Shown in pieces: positions 26,720 through 35,918 of a stretch of DNA of 63,738 nucleotides (positions are counted from its first letter, which is position 1; every line of letters begins with the position of its first letter). Where the stretch lies: positions 1 through 63,738 of the forward strand of contig JBGPKL010000015.1 in NCBI GenBank assembly GCA_041485885.1, in the 5' to 3' direction. Source of the DNA: JACQFZ01 sp041485885. Lineage in GTDB: Bacteria > Pseudomonadota > Gammaproteobacteria > Acidiferrobacterales > Sulfurifustaceae. The translations under genes and the position numbers were made by a program. The notes under the pieces were generated by a model. That model worked only from the letters and a program-made list of their open reading frames with translations, was not told the DNA's origin and did not search any database.

Positions 26720-27856
26720 TTACTCCGAATTGCTTTCCGACTGAGGTCGCCGTTTCTCGGCGTGATGACGCATCAGCGCCGCGAAGCGGTAGAGAGCGTG
26801 CACGAATTTCCCGTAGGGCAGCGTAACGAAGAGCGCGAGAACAACGCCCAAGTGCGCGGCGAGCAAGATCCCCAGCGCGCTCGTTTCGCGTAGGCCGAGC
26901 AGCAAGAGGCCGGTGAGGCTGGTGAGGAAGAGAAGCACGAGGAACGCGACGTCCATGCCGGTCTGCTTCGTGTCGGCGAGTTCGGGATCGCGTTTTTTCT
27001 TGAGCCACAGTAATCCGACCGGGCCGATCAGGAGTCCGACGCCGCCGATCGTGCCGAGCAGCACGGGCGCGCTCCAAATTTCGTAAGGCGCCTTCCAACC
27101 GAAAATGTAGTGATAGATTGCGGCGACGCACGTTGCGGCGAAACACAGCGTGAAGCCGTAGAACGTCAAATGGTGGAAGCGCCGGCGCGCGAAGGATGGT
27201 GTCTCGGCGGGATACGTGCAGCCGTCGCCGCCGCCGTCGAGGTAGCGCAGGCGCAGCGCGTCCCAGGTCGCGCGGGCGAATGAGCCTGCCGGCACAGAGC
27301 CTCCCGCGTCTGCTCTCATGTCGGACCAGAAGCGCGCGACGCTCACAACGAACGCGATCAATACGAGGAGCGCGACCGCGCCGAACGCGATCGCCATTAC
27401 GTTGTGCGGGATCACGGCATAGAAACCGCCCGCGCTCGCTGGATGCTCGGCGTACAGACGCGTGGGATCGACGAACACGGCGGTGAGGAACAGCACGAGC
27501 GCCGGGCTTGCAGCGGTGATGAGGCTTACCGCCACGCCGTTGCGCTCGAACAAACCGGCGAGGAACCGGGGCCAGGCGTACTTCTTATAAGTATGGGCCC
27601 GCACTTGCGCGAGCGTACGTGGAAAGTTCAACTGGAACTCGTGCGGCGGCGCGTACTGACAGGCGTACAAACACGCACCGCAGTTATGGCAGAGGTTCGC
27701 GAGATAGTGCACGTCGTGCTCGGTAAATTCGAGACGGCGCTCGAGCGCGGGGAAGACGGCGCAGTAGCCTTCGCAGTAGCGGCAGGCGTTGCAGATGCTC
27801 AGCACGCGCTGCGCTTCCGCGACCAACTGCGCGAGCGAAGTTTCAGCCGAGGACAT
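26720..27856 (-). CDS. tcuB: Tricarballylate/citrate utilisation membrane iron-sulfur protein
   Basis: TcuB reoxidises the flavin of TcuA and passes electrons to the respiratory chain. The 378-residue protein has two cysteine clusters for 4Fe-4S centres, ICNACRYCEGYC (about residue 21) and CHNCGACLYACQ (about 56), then several membrane segments (starting near SLITAASPALVLFLTAVF) with histidines such as HHLTFYGF that could hold haem. The start overlaps the end of tcuA by 14 bases, so the two are co-translated. A CitB-type name is used for the same family. Confidence 0.9.
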   Translation of the reverse strand: MSSAETSLAQLVAEAQRVLSICNACRYCEGYCAVFPALERRLEFTEHDVHYLANLCHNCGACLYACQYAPPHEFQLNFPRTLAQVRAHTYKKYAWPRFLAGLFERNGVAVSLITAASPALVLFLTAVFVDPTRLYAEHPASAGGFYAVIPHNVMAIAFGAVALLVLIAFVVSVARFWSDMRADAGGSVPAGSFARATWDALRLRYLDGGGDGCTYPAETPSFARRRFHHLTFYGFTLCFAATCVAAIYHYIFGWKAPYEIWSAPVLLGTIGGVGLLIGPVGLLWLKKKRDPELADTKQTGMDVAFLVLLFLTSLTGLLLLGLRETSALGILLAAHLGVVLALFVTLPYGKFVHALYRFAALMRHHAEKRRPQSESNSE

Positions 27857-29240
27857 GGCGCGCGGCCTCGTTGCCGGCGATCCGGCCGAATGTCGTGCCG
27901 ATGGCCATGCCGATGCCGGCGAGGTAGCCCTGGCCCAGCACGTTGCCGGCCATGATTTCGCCGGCCGCGAAAATATTCGCGGATGGTTTGTTGTCTTGCA
28001 AAATCATCCGCGCGTGCTCGTCGACGGTGACGCCGAGGTACGTGAAGGTGATGCCGGGCCGCAAGGGATAGGCATAGAACGGCGGCGTGTCGATGCGCCT
28101 CGCCCAATGCGTCTTCGGCGGCGCGAGATTTTCGGTGGCGCAATCGTCGAGTATCGTGTGATCGAAGCGGCCGGGGCGCACCGCTCGATTGAACTCGGCG
28201 ACGGTCGCTTCGAGCGCGGCGGGATCGAGCTTGACAGCTTCGGCCAGCTCGCGAATCGACGGCGCTTTGATCGGCGCGAAAACCGGCGGGATGAACTTGC
28301 CTATCGGCTTGGCGTCGATGATCGAGTACGCGATTTGATCGGGTTGCTGCGCAACGAGCCGGCCCCAGATCGCATAGCGCTTCGGCCAGAAGTCCTCGCC
28401 TTCGTCGTAGAAGCGGCGCGCATTTTTGTTGACGACGATCCCGAGCGACACGCAGTCGACACGCGTGACGATACCGCCGTCGAATTTCGGCGCGCGCGCG
28501 TCGATCGCGACGAAATGGCCCTGCGTCGCGTCGCCGATCGGCTTCGCGCCGTTGTCGAGCAGCGCGCGCAGCACGCGGCCCATGTTGTACGGCGTGCCGC
28601 GCACGATGAAGTTCTCCGCCGCATCGCCCCACGCTTCCTTGAGCCACGCGAGATTCGACTCGAAGCCGCCGGCCGCGGTGACGACGGCCTGCGCGCGCAG
28701 CTCATGCGTGGCGTCGTCGCGTCTGACGATGGCGGATGTAAACCGGCCGTTCTCGATCTTGAGATCGATGACCTCGGTGTCGTAGGCGATATCGACACCG
28801 AGCGCTTCCGCCGCGCGATAGTACGCATTCATGAGCGCCTTGCCGCCGCCCAAGAAGAACGCGTTGGTGCGCGACAAGTGCATCGTCCCGCCGAGCGAGG
28901 GCTGGAAGCGCGCGCCGTACTGCTTCATCCAGTCGCGGCACGTCGCGCTATCGCGGATCGTCAGTCGCGCCAGGCGCTCGTTCGTGCGGCCGCCCGTCAC
29001 GTTCAGCAGATCCCGCCAATACTCCGCTTCGGAATAAGAATCGGTGAGCACGTCGGCGGGACGGTCGTGCATGCAGCGGAGATTACGCGTGTGGCGGCTG
29101 TTACCGCCGCGAAAATGCTTCGGCGCCGACTCGACGACGAGAACACTCGCGCCCGCGTGCCGCGCCGCGATCGCGGCGCAGAGCGCCGCGTTTCCACCGC
29201 CGAGCACGAGCACGTCGTAGGTTTGCGAGAGATTCAACAC
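27843..29240 (-). CDS. tcuA: FAD-dependent tricarballylate dehydrogenase
   Basis: TcuA oxidises tricarballylate to cis-aconitate, which then enters the citric acid cycle. The 465-residue protein belongs to the fumarate reductase/succinate dehydrogenase flavoprotein family: the dinucleotide fold VLVLGGGNAALCAAIAA at the N-terminus, GGNSRHTRNLRCMHD typical of TcuA, and the C-terminal FAD segment NIFAAGEIMAGNVLGQGYLAG. It lies directly before tcuB. The usual regulator TcuR and transporter TcuC are not adjacent; a tricarboxylate-binding protein gene lies upstream instead. A related tricarboxylate or citrate-like substrate is possible. Confidence 0.9.
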   Translation of the reverse strand: MLNLSQTYDVLVLGGGNAALCAAIAARHAGASVLVVESAPKHFRGGNSRHTRNLRCMHDRPADVLTDSYSEAEYWRDLLNVTGGRTNERLARLTIRDSATCRDWMKQYGARFQPSLGGTMHLSRTNAFFLGGGKALMNAYYRAAEALGVDIAYDTEVIDLKIENGRFTSAIVRRDDATHELRAQAVVTAAGGFESNLAWLKEAWGDAAENFIVRGTPYNMGRVLRALLDNGAKPIGDATQGHFVAIDARAPKFDGGIVTRVDCVSLGIVVNKNARRFYDEGEDFWPKRYAIWGRLVAQQPDQIAYSIIDAKPIGKFIPPVFAPIKAPSIRELAEAVKLDPAALEATVAEFNRAVRPGRFDHTILDDCATENLAPPKTHWARRIDTPPFYAYPLRPGITFTYLGVTVDEHARMILQDNKPSANIFAAGEIMAGNVLGQGYLAGIGMAIGTTFGRIAGNEAARHVLG

Positions 29241-29261
29241 ATTGCAGCTCGACGGTCGGAA

Positions 29262-29342
29262 ACGGTTAGGAAATCTCTAATCTATATACCCCCCTCTCCC
29301 GCAAGGGGAGAGGGGACGCATAAATAAATCGGAGTTTCCTCA
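29262..29342. repeat. CCCTCTCCC-hairpin repeat with TCTCTAATCTATATA/ATAAATCGGAG ends
   Basis: The ends TTAGGAAATCTCTAATCTAT and AATAAATCGGAGTTTCCTCA are imperfect inverted repeats around a hairpin CCCCTCTCCC/GGGAGAGGGG. It occupies most of the gap between the tctC-like gene and tcuA. Confidence 0.65.
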
Positions 29343-29362
29343 ACGGGATCGGCGAGATGTTT

Positions 29363-30340
29363 CTAATCGACCGTTGCTCCGGTTTCCTTCACGAGCTTCG
29401 CCCACTTCGCGGTTTCCGATTTGATGAACGCCGCGAACTGCTCCGGCGGCATCCCACCCGGCTCGGCACCGATCTCCGCGAAACGCTTTTTCATGTCGGG
29501 GCCCTTCAAGATAGCGGCGATCTCGGTGTAGACCTTCGCGACGATCTCTTTCGGCGTTCCCTTCGGCGCGAGAATTCCATACCACGTCGTCATCTCGTAA
29601 CCCGAGAGGCCGGCTTCCGAAGCCGTCGGCACGTCGGGCAGCGCGGGAGATCGCTTCGCTGTCGTCACGGCGAGCGCTCTTACCTTTCCGCCTCTGACGT
29701 GGGGCAGCGCGGAACCGCTGGTTTCGATCGCCAGTTGAATTTGGCCGCCCAGGAGATCGATCATCATCGGCGCGCCGCCCTTGTACGGTACGTGCGTCAT
29801 TTGCACGCCCGCCATGCTCTTGAACAATTCCGCGGAGAGATGCTCGGTGCTGCCGTTCCCGGCGGAGCCGTAGTTGAGCTTGCCCGGATTCGCCTTGGCA
29901 TAATCGATCAGCTCCTTCACGGATTTCACCGGCACGGACGGATGCACGATCACGATGTTCGGAACCGAGGCCAGGACCGTGATCGGAATGAAGTCCTTCT
30001 CGAAATCGTACGGCAGTTGTTTGTACAGGCTGGTGGCAATCGCATGCGCGATCGTCGAAATGAACAACGTGTAGCCATCGGGCGCCGCCTTCGCCGCGAC
30101 CGCCGCACCGACCGTGCCGCCGCCTCCGCCGCGATTGTCGATGACAACCGGTTGATGCAGCGCCTCCGATAATTTCTGCCCGACGGATCGGGCCACCATG
30201 TCGGTCGTGCCGCCCGGCGTGAACGGAACGATCAGTGTTACGGATTTCGTCGGCCACGATTCGGCGGACGCGCCGTTCGGCGTCGCGGCGAAAACGAGCG
30301 TAGACAATAAAATTGCGGCGGCACGAAAGGTGGAATTCAT
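29363..30340 (-). CDS. Tripartite tricarboxylate transporter substrate-binding protein (TctC/Bug family)
   Basis: The 325-residue periplasmic binding protein has a signal peptide ending at ASA. Bug-family marks follow: WPTKSVTLIVPFTPGGTTD, VVIDNRGGGGGTVGAA, AAPDGYTLFIST, LNYGSAGNGSTEHLSAELF and MTHVPYKGGAPMMIDLLGGQ. It would capture a carboxylate, most simply tricarballylate or citrate given the tcuA and tcuB genes that follow. The membrane partners TctA and TctB are not present, which is usual for the many orphan Bug proteins of Betaproteobacteria. Confidence 0.92.
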   Translation of the reverse strand: MNSTFRAAAILLSTLVFAATPNGASAESWPTKSVTLIVPFTPGGTTDMVARSVGQKLSEALHQPVVIDNRGGGGGTVGAAVAAKAAPDGYTLFISTIAHAIATSLYKQLPYDFEKDFIPITVLASVPNIVIVHPSVPVKSVKELIDYAKANPGKLNYGSAGNGSTEHLSAELFKSMAGVQMTHVPYKGGAPMMIDLLGGQIQLAIETSGSALPHVRGGKVRALAVTTAKRSPALPDVPTASEAGLSGYEMTTWYGILAPKGTPKEIVAKVYTEIAAILKGPDMKKRFAEIGAEPGGMPPEQFAAFIKSETAKWAKLVKETGATVD

Positions 30341-30460
30341 CGATCCTCCGGTTCAGTTCTTTGGGGAAGTCCGTGCGCGATGCCTAAGGATGCGCGCCTT
30401 GCCGCTGCATGCGCAACATAAACGAGATGCACCAAGTCCGCGGTCGTCGCGCAAAGCCAC

Positions 30461-30501
30461 TCTTAGAGAATCTCTGACTTATTACCTCTCTCCCGGACGG
30501 G
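30461..30501. repeat. Partial TCTCTGA..CCTCTCCC repeat
   Basis: AGAATCTCTGACTTATTACC followed by TCTCTCCCGGACGGG is one end of the family seen at 9799 and 36790. The hairpin is degraded. It lies just after the DMT transporter stop. Confidence 0.5.
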
Positions 30502-30518
30502 TGTTTTGCATCGCCTTG

Positions 30519-31433
30519 CTAACGACCGAGCGTAATAGCCGCAAGGCTCGCGGCAAGCAGCGCCATACCGATGATCTCCAGGCGAGTGAGTCTCTCGCTG
30601 AGCAGGCGGCGCGAGATGATAGCGCTGAAAAAAAGCTCGACGAGTCCCAGGGTGCGCACGTGTGCCGCCGGCTCGATCGCGACCGCGGTGAACCAGCCGA
30701 CGGACGCGGCGGCGCCCATGGCGCCGGCGAACAACGACACGCGCCACGCTTTCAGCACGCGCGCCACGACCGCGGCGTTTCGCAGCAGGAGCCACCCGCC
30801 CAAGAGCGTCGTCTGCACGAGCTGCGCGCCGAGCAGAGTGATGGCGGCGGCCGTTAGAAACGGTGCGTCGATCGCGAGCGCGGCGCCGCGAAACCCGACG
30901 GCCGACAACGCGAAGCCCGCGCCGGAAGCGAGGCCGAGCAATGCCGGGCGCGCCATCCAGCCGGTGAGGAGCGTTCGAAACGGACGAGTGCGATCGACCG
31001 GCGAGAATAAGAGCACGCCGAGCGTCGCGCAGATCACGGCCAGCGCCGTCGTAATGGTCAGCGGATCGCCGAGGAAGGCGAAACCGAAAACCGCGACGAG
31101 CATGAGCTCGGCCTTCGAGTAAGCGACGCCGAGTGCGAAGTTGCGCTGCGCCATGGCGGCGAGAAGAAGCGCGGTCGCCGCGATCTGCGCGACCGCACCG
31201 AACAGCACCCAGAGCGCGGCGCTCATGCCGATCGCGGGAAAGCGCGACCCATCGAACGAGTAAACGATGACGAACCACAGCACGGCGAACGGCAACCCAT
31301 AGAGAAAGCGCACCAGCGTTGCGCCGAGCGTGCCGAGCTGCGGAATCAGATGATGCTGCGCCGCGTTGCGCAATGTTTGCGCGAACGCCGCCCAAACCGT
31401 AAGCGGTATCCACAACCAGGCCGGATAGTTCAC
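30519..31433 (-). CDS. DMT-superfamily (EamA) transporter
   Basis: The protein has two EamA domains and about ten membrane segments. Two GTG/ATG starts are possible: the ATG at 31514 gives 331 residues but adds a polar stretch that overlaps the divergent hydrolase region, so I prefer the GTG at 31433 (304 residues, VNYPAWLWIPLTVWAAFAQT). Recognisable segments are GVAYSKAELMLVAVFGFAFL, which ends the first domain, and GLVELFFSAIISRRLLSERL with EIIGMALL, which end the second. Such carriers export metabolites or amino acids; the substrate here cannot be predicted. Divergent from the hydrolase gene. Confidence 0.85.
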   Translation of the reverse strand: MNYPAWLWIPLTVWAAFAQTLRNAAQHHLIPQLGTLGATLVRFLYGLPFAVLWFVIVYSFDGSRFPAIGMSAALWVLFGAVAQIAATALLLAAMAQRNFALGVAYSKAELMLVAVFGFAFLGDPLTITTALAVICATLGVLLFSPVDRTRPFRTLLTGWMARPALLGLASGAGFALSAVGFRGAALAIDAPFLTAAAITLLGAQLVQTTLLGGWLLLRNAAVVARVLKAWRVSLFAGAMGAAASVGWFTAVAIEPAAHVRTLGLVELFFSAIISRRLLSERLTRLEIIGMALLAASLAAITLGR

Positions 31434-31653
31434 GCGGGCGTCGACCGAATGACTTGCCGCCGCGCCGAGCGCGCCAACGATGGCGCGAGCGTGGTACGAT
31501 TGCCGCTCGCACAACTCCTATGCTCATTCCCAGTTATCATTCTTCGGGCACGCCTCACGACGCAGTATGCCCGAGCGACTTTGCGATGCAACCCACTCTG
31601 ACATCGGCCGGCGAACCGAGCCGGCTCCACGAACCGAAAAACGAGGCGCGCGC

Positions 31654-32532
31654 ATGAAATCGAATGTCGAACCGCGCGAGCGGAGAGTCGAGGCGAACGG
31701 CCTGACGCACAACGTCCTCGAGTGGGATATCGCCGACGCCGACACGACCGTCGTGCTGCTGCACGGATTCCTCGATCTCGCGTGGAGCTTCGAGCGCGTG
31801 GCGTTGCGGCTCGCGCCGCGCTATCACGTGCTCGCACCCGACTTCCGCGGCCACGGCGACACCGGCTGGGTCGGGCCGGGCGGTTACTATTATTTTCCCG
31901 ACTACATCGCCGACCTCGCGCGCGTGCTGCCGGCGTTGACGCGCCGGCGCGTGTTTCTCGTCGGCCACTCGATGGGCGGCACCGTCGCCACCATTTACAC
32001 CGGAACGTTCCCCGAACGCGTGCAGAAGCTCGCGCTCCTCGAAGGCACCGGCCCGCCGGACAGTAACCCGGAGGGCGCGCCCGCTAGAATGCTGAAGCAC
32101 ATTCAAACCGTCGATGAGGTACGTGCCAAGAAATTGCACCCGCTCGAATCGATCGCGGCGGCGGCCGCGCGGCTGCGCGAAATTTATCCGCGCCTCGATC
32201 CGGCGTGGGCGCAGCAACTGGCGGAACACGCGACCAGACCCGCACCGGATGGCCCGTCCGGAAGCCGGATCTGGAAGCACGACCCGTTGCATCGCACGCG
32301 CTCGCCCACGCTCTTTCAGGCCGCGCCCTACGAAGCGTTCATTCGCCGCATTGCCGGCCCGGTGCTGTTGGTAAACGCGGCGGACTCGAGATTCACGTTC
32401 CTGCACGATTCGAAGCGGCAAGAGCTTTATCCGAACGTTCGAGTGCGGATGCTTGCCGGCGCCGGCCACATGATGCAGCTCGATCAACCCGAAGCAGCGG
32501 CCGATATGCTGCTCGAATTTTTCGCCGATTGA
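31654..32532 (+). CDS. Alpha/beta-fold hydrolase
   Basis: The 292-residue protein shows the complete alpha/beta hydrolase pattern: TTVVLLHGFLDLAWSF (oxyanion HG), DFRGHGDTGW, the nucleophile elbow GHSMGGTVA, an acid residue in VNAADSRFTF, and the histidine in GAGHMMQLDQPEAAAD. The ATG is preceded by GAGG at good spacing; the longer open frame upstream is not needed. It is likely an esterase or epoxide/haloalkane-type hydrolase. It is followed after 35 bases by a quinone oxidoreductase gene, perhaps in one transcript. Confidence 0.88.
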   Translation: MKSNVEPRERRVEANGLTHNVLEWDIADADTTVVLLHGFLDLAWSFERVALRLAPRYHVLAPDFRGHGDTGWVGPGGYYYFPDYIADLARVLPALTRRRVFLVGHSMGGTVATIYTGTFPERVQKLALLEGTGPPDSNPEGAPARMLKHIQTVDEVRAKKLHPLESIAAAAARLREIYPRLDPAWAQQLAEHATRPAPDGPSGSRIWKHDPLHRTRSPTLFQAAPYEAFIRRIAGPVLLVNAADSRFTFLHDSKRQELYPNVRVRMLAGAGHMMQLDQPEAAADMLLEFFAD

Positions 32533-32567
32533 CTTCACACCGGGGCGTTCTTCCGGAGGTGCCTTAG

Positions 32568-33539
32568 ATGAAAGCGATACTCGTAAAGCAACCGGGCGGA
32601 CCCGAAGCGATGCAATACGGCGACGCGCCCGATCCGGTACCGAAGAGCGACGAGCTGCTAGTGCGGGTGCACGCGACCGCGGTCAACCGCGCGGATGTGT
32701 TGCAGCGCCGCGGTTTTTATCCGCCGCCGCCCGGCGCGTCGGAAATTTTAGGGTTGGAGATCGCAGGCGAAGTGGTAACACCGGCGGGACACTGGAAAAA
32801 AGGCGACCGCGTGATGGCGGTGGTCGCGGGCGGCGGATACGCGCAGCTCGCGACGGTGCCGGCGGCGCAGGCGCTGCCGATTCCGGCGAATCTCGATTAT
32901 CCGCAAGCCGCGGCGATACCCGAAGCGTTTGAGACCGCGTATCTCAATTTGTTTACGCTCGGCAAGCTCAAGCGCGGAGAGATTGCGCTCATTCACGCCG
33001 GCGCAAGCGGCGTCGGCACCGCAGCGATCCAGCTCGCGCGAGTCGCCGGTGCGCGCGTGTTCGTGACGGCCGGGAACGACGACAAATTGAAATTTTGCCG
33101 CGACCTCGGCGCGGAGCTCGCGATCAACTATAAGCAAGAAAAATTCAGCGAGCGCGTATTGAAAGCGACCGAGAACCGCGGCGTCGACGTGATACTCGAT
33201 TTTATCGGCGCGCCGTATTGGAACGACAACCTCGCCGCGCTGGCTCGCAACGGTCGGCTCATGCTGATCGGATTTCTCGGACCCAGTAGAGGTGAGCTCG
33301 ATCTAGCGCTGTTGCTACAGAAGGTCCTCACCGTGTCCGCTACTACGCTGCGCCGCCTCCCGGCTCCGCAAAAAGAGGAGCTCGTCAAGACATTGAGCGA
33401 GCTTGCGCTCGAACGCTTCGCGCGCGGCGAGCTGAAACCCGTCGTCGACTCCGTTTACGCGCTCGATCGCGCCGCCGATGCGCACCGGCACATGGAAGCG
33501 AACCGCAATCTCGGGAAGATCGTGCTGACCGTGGATTGA
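32568..33539 (+). CDS. NAD(P)H-quinone oxidoreductase, zinc-type MDR family (PIG3-like)
   Basis: The 323-residue protein has the GroES-like N-terminal domain (VNRADVLQRRGFYPPPPGAS, LGLEIAGEV) and a Rossmann domain with IHAGASGVGTAAIQLARVAG. The RRGFYPPPPGAS stretch is typical of the TP53I3/PIG3-type quinone reductases, which reduce quinones with NADPH and do not hold a catalytic zinc. GGAGG precedes the ATG. Length is normal for the group. It would act in the cytoplasm against quinone stress. Confidence 0.92.
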   Translation: MKAILVKQPGGPEAMQYGDAPDPVPKSDELLVRVHATAVNRADVLQRRGFYPPPPGASEILGLEIAGEVVTPAGHWKKGDRVMAVVAGGGYAQLATVPAAQALPIPANLDYPQAAAIPEAFETAYLNLFTLGKLKRGEIALIHAGASGVGTAAIQLARVAGARVFVTAGNDDKLKFCRDLGAELAINYKQEKFSERVLKATENRGVDVILDFIGAPYWNDNLAALARNGRLMLIGFLGPSRGELDLALLLQKVLTVSATTLRRLPAPQKEELVKTLSELALERFARGELKPVVDSVYALDRAADAHRHMEANRNLGKIVLTVD

Positions 33540-33556
33540 GTCGCGCTCGCGCGGTT

Positions 33557-34279
33557 TCAGAATTTTTCCACCCACGGGCGCAGATCCAACTCGTGCGTCC
33601 ACGCACCGCGCGGTTGGCGGTGAAGCTGATAATACGTTTCGGCGATCGCGTCCGGCGGCAACAACGCATCGGGGTCGCGCTTCGCCGCGAGGTCGCGATA
33701 ACGCGCCGAGTCGATTTGCCCGTCGATGATGACGTGCGCGACGTGCACGCCTTTCGGCCCCAGCTCGCGCGCCATCGATTGCGCGAGCGCGCGCACGCCG
33801 AACTTCGGCACGGCAAGATTGATGAAGCCCGCGGATCCGCGCAGCGACGCGGTGGCGCCGGTGAAAATGATCGTGCCGGCGGCGCGCACAACCATACCGC
33901 GCGCTGCCGCTTGCCCGACGAGGAATCCCCCGAGGCAGCCAATGCGCCAACAGCGTTCGAACGCCTCGGGTGTTATGTCGAGAATTCCGGCCGGCTCGAA
34001 CGCACCGGCGTTGAATACCACAATGCTCGGAGAACCGAGGTCTCTGGTTACCGCTTCGAACAACGCCGTGACATCGGCCGGTTTCGTCGCATCGCAGACG
34101 TAGGGTTTGATTCGATCCGTTGCGACATCGGGGTCATCGTTTCGCTCGATGAGTCTTTTGAGTTTATCCGCGCTTCTCGCGGCAACGGCCGTAGGCATGC
34201 CGGCGCCGGCGAACCGCTTCGCCAGCGCCCATCCGAGTCCCGGCCCCACGCCGACGATCACTGAAATTTCTTGCGTCAT
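33557..34279 (-). CDS. Short-chain dehydrogenase/reductase-family protein lacking the usual catalytic tyrosine
   Basis: The 240-residue protein starts at the ATG preceded by GGAGG (MTQEISVIVGVGPGLGWALA). It has the nucleotide-binding GVGPGLG, FNAGAF (NAG motif) and the ARELGPKGVHVAHVIIDGQI segment. The usual YxxxK appears as LAVPK, so lysine is kept but tyrosine is not; the expected serine is in TGATASLRG. This variant is known in a group of SDR proteins of unknown reaction, so redox catalysis is uncertain. It is convergent with the quinone oxidoreductase gene, 17 bases apart. Confidence 0.82.
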   Translation of the reverse strand: MTQEISVIVGVGPGLGWALAKRFAGAGMPTAVAARSADKLKRLIERNDDPDVATDRIKPYVCDATKPADVTALFEAVTRDLGSPSIVVFNAGAFEPAGILDITPEAFERCWRIGCLGGFLVGQAAARGMVVRAAGTIIFTGATASLRGSAGFINLAVPKFGVRALAQSMARELGPKGVHVAHVIIDGQIDSARYRDLAAKRDPDALLPPDAIAETYYQLHRQPRGAWTHELDLRPWVEKF

Positions 34280-34397
34280 GTCGCGCCCTCCGGTTGTTAC
34301 GTCGACCCGGCGACGATACATCGGCGAGCGGTCGGATCAAAGCCGGAGCTTTACCGCCTACGCTCCATGAGATCGACACACGGTTCGATGCAAGGCG

Positions 34398-35399
34398 CTA
34401 GAAATAGAACCCCACGCTGAGGAAGGGGCCGCTGCCGGAGACATCCACCTGTTGGCCGCTGTCGTCCTCGGTCTTCGCGCGCAGGTACTTGTACTCTCCG
34501 CGCAAGGCGAATTGCCCGATGCGCCACTGCACTCCGCCGATCAGTTGCAGGGCGAGTCCACCGGTGTTGCCCGTAACCGACCCGCTGAAACTGTTCGCCG
34601 CGGCACCGAGGCCGGCGCCGACAAAGGGTTGCCACGAGCTGTCCGGAAGAAAATAGCGCTTCGCGTTGACGAGAACCGCGGTGGTACCGATTTCGCCGGG
34701 GGCGCCGCCACCGACGTTAGTAAATTTGCTCGAATAGCGCACCAGCTCCAAGCCTAGGGAGATATCCGGCCGCAAGAACCATTCGCCTTCAACCCCGAGC
34801 ACCGACGACGCGGAATCGTCGAACACGCGCGGCACGCTGACGATGGTCTGAGTGGCTTCCGCCACCTTGAGCGACCCGAGCTTGAACGTGATCGCGCCGT
34901 TCGTTGCGCCGGGGTAGCTCGGTGCGGACGCGGCGCGCACCCGCGTCGATTCCTTTGTCTGCGCGACGAGCTGCGCGCGATACACTTGCGTGCGGCCCGT
35001 AGCGAACGAGACGACGCGCAGCGCGGGAACGCCGGCGCCGCCGCGCGTCAGCTCGACGTAATACACGCGGCCGCCTTCGGTTTGCAGCGGGAGCGTACTC
35101 GCGCTGCGCTCCACGGTCAGCTCGTAGCGCCCGAGTCCAACCTTCCAGAAACCGAACGTGCGCGGCGCGAGGCGCGCCGTCTCGCGACCGGTCAGTGTCA
35201 CCGCGATGGGCGTGGTGTCGGTGTCATCGCCCCGGTAGACGTAAATGAATGCTTCCAACTTCGCGGGCGCGGCGGCCTTCGCCTGCCGATCCGCGTCGCG
35301 GCTCGCGAGCGGAACGTCGGCCCATGCCGACGGGCCGACGCTGCCAAGGACCAAGGCGAGATACCACCGGTAAGCGATAAAGCGAGCGCTGCCCTTCAT
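34398..35399 (-). CDS. Outer-membrane beta-barrel protein with an N-terminal DUF2846-like domain
   Basis: The 333-residue protein begins with a signal peptide ending near SAWA; GGAGGAA precedes the ATG. After a spacer, residues about 45-130 resemble the DUF2846 group (AFIYVYRGDDTDTTPIAV, LAPRTFGFWKVGLGRYEL). The C-terminal part (about 165-333) shows alternating strands, FKNxY-like QPFVGAGLGAAANSF and GGVQWRIGQFALRGEYKYL, and ends in aromatic FLSVGFYF, the usual signal for outer-membrane insertion. It is an OmpW/OmpX-like barrel of unknown function. Confidence 0.75.
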   Translation of the reverse strand: MKGSARFIAYRWYLALVLGSVGPSAWADVPLASRDADRQAKAAAPAKLEAFIYVYRGDDTDTTPIAVTLTGRETARLAPRTFGFWKVGLGRYELTVERSASTLPLQTEGGRVYYVELTRGGAGVPALRVVSFATGRTQVYRAQLVAQTKESTRVRAASAPSYPGATNGAITFKLGSLKVAEATQTIVSVPRVFDDSASSVLGVEGEWFLRPDISLGLELVRYSSKFTNVGGGAPGEIGTTAVLVNAKRYFLPDSSWQPFVGAGLGAAANSFSGSVTGNTGGLALQLIGGVQWRIGQFALRGEYKYLRAKTEDDSGQQVDVSGSGPFLSVGFYF

Positions 35400-35542
35400 T
35401 GTTCTGTTCCTCCGGATGCCTTCGTTATCGTTGAATTCCCGTCCGCTCGTGCGGGTGCATCCCCTACGCAACACTGTAGTCCACGGGGCCGGCGATTCAA
35501 CGGCGCGGCGCGCATGCTAGCACGGCCGCGTATAATCGGCCG

Positions 35543-35776
35543 ATGATCGCGTGGGACCGGGTCGACATCGAGCGGCTCAAGCAAGAGATAGCGCATCTCG
35601 TGACGCTACATCCCCATGTGCTCGACTTCTTGGCGGCGACGCATGCGCGCGGCAAGTGTCTCGTGCTCGTGACCAACGCGCATCGCAAGGCGCTCGCGAT
35701 CAAGCTCGTCCGCGCGCCGCTCGCGGATCACGTCGATCGCATCGTGTGCTCGCACGAGCTGGGATCGCGCAACTGA
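35543..35776 (+). pseudogene. HAD-family nucleotidase (YrfG/GMP-IMP nucleotidase-like) fragment
   Basis: The 77 residues match the middle of YrfG-type haloacid-dehalogenase phosphatases: HARGKCLVLVTNAHRKALAI is motif II (serine/threonine replaced by TNAH as in YrfG), and HVDRIVCSHELG follows. Motif I (DxDGT) at the N-terminus and motifs III-IV at the C-terminus are missing. The fragment is thus cut at both ends. The following 140 bases in the same strand do not restore the frame convincingly. Confidence 0.68.
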
Positions 35777-35918
35777 TCGCGGTCAAGCGGCCGGACTCGT
35801 GGCAACCCGAACGGCAGTCGGCCGAATTTTCGGCGATCCTGCATCTCGCCGAATTAATGTCCGAGTACAGAGTTGGACGATCGGGCCGGTATACACGCCG
35901 TCCTCGGCCCAGACATAA

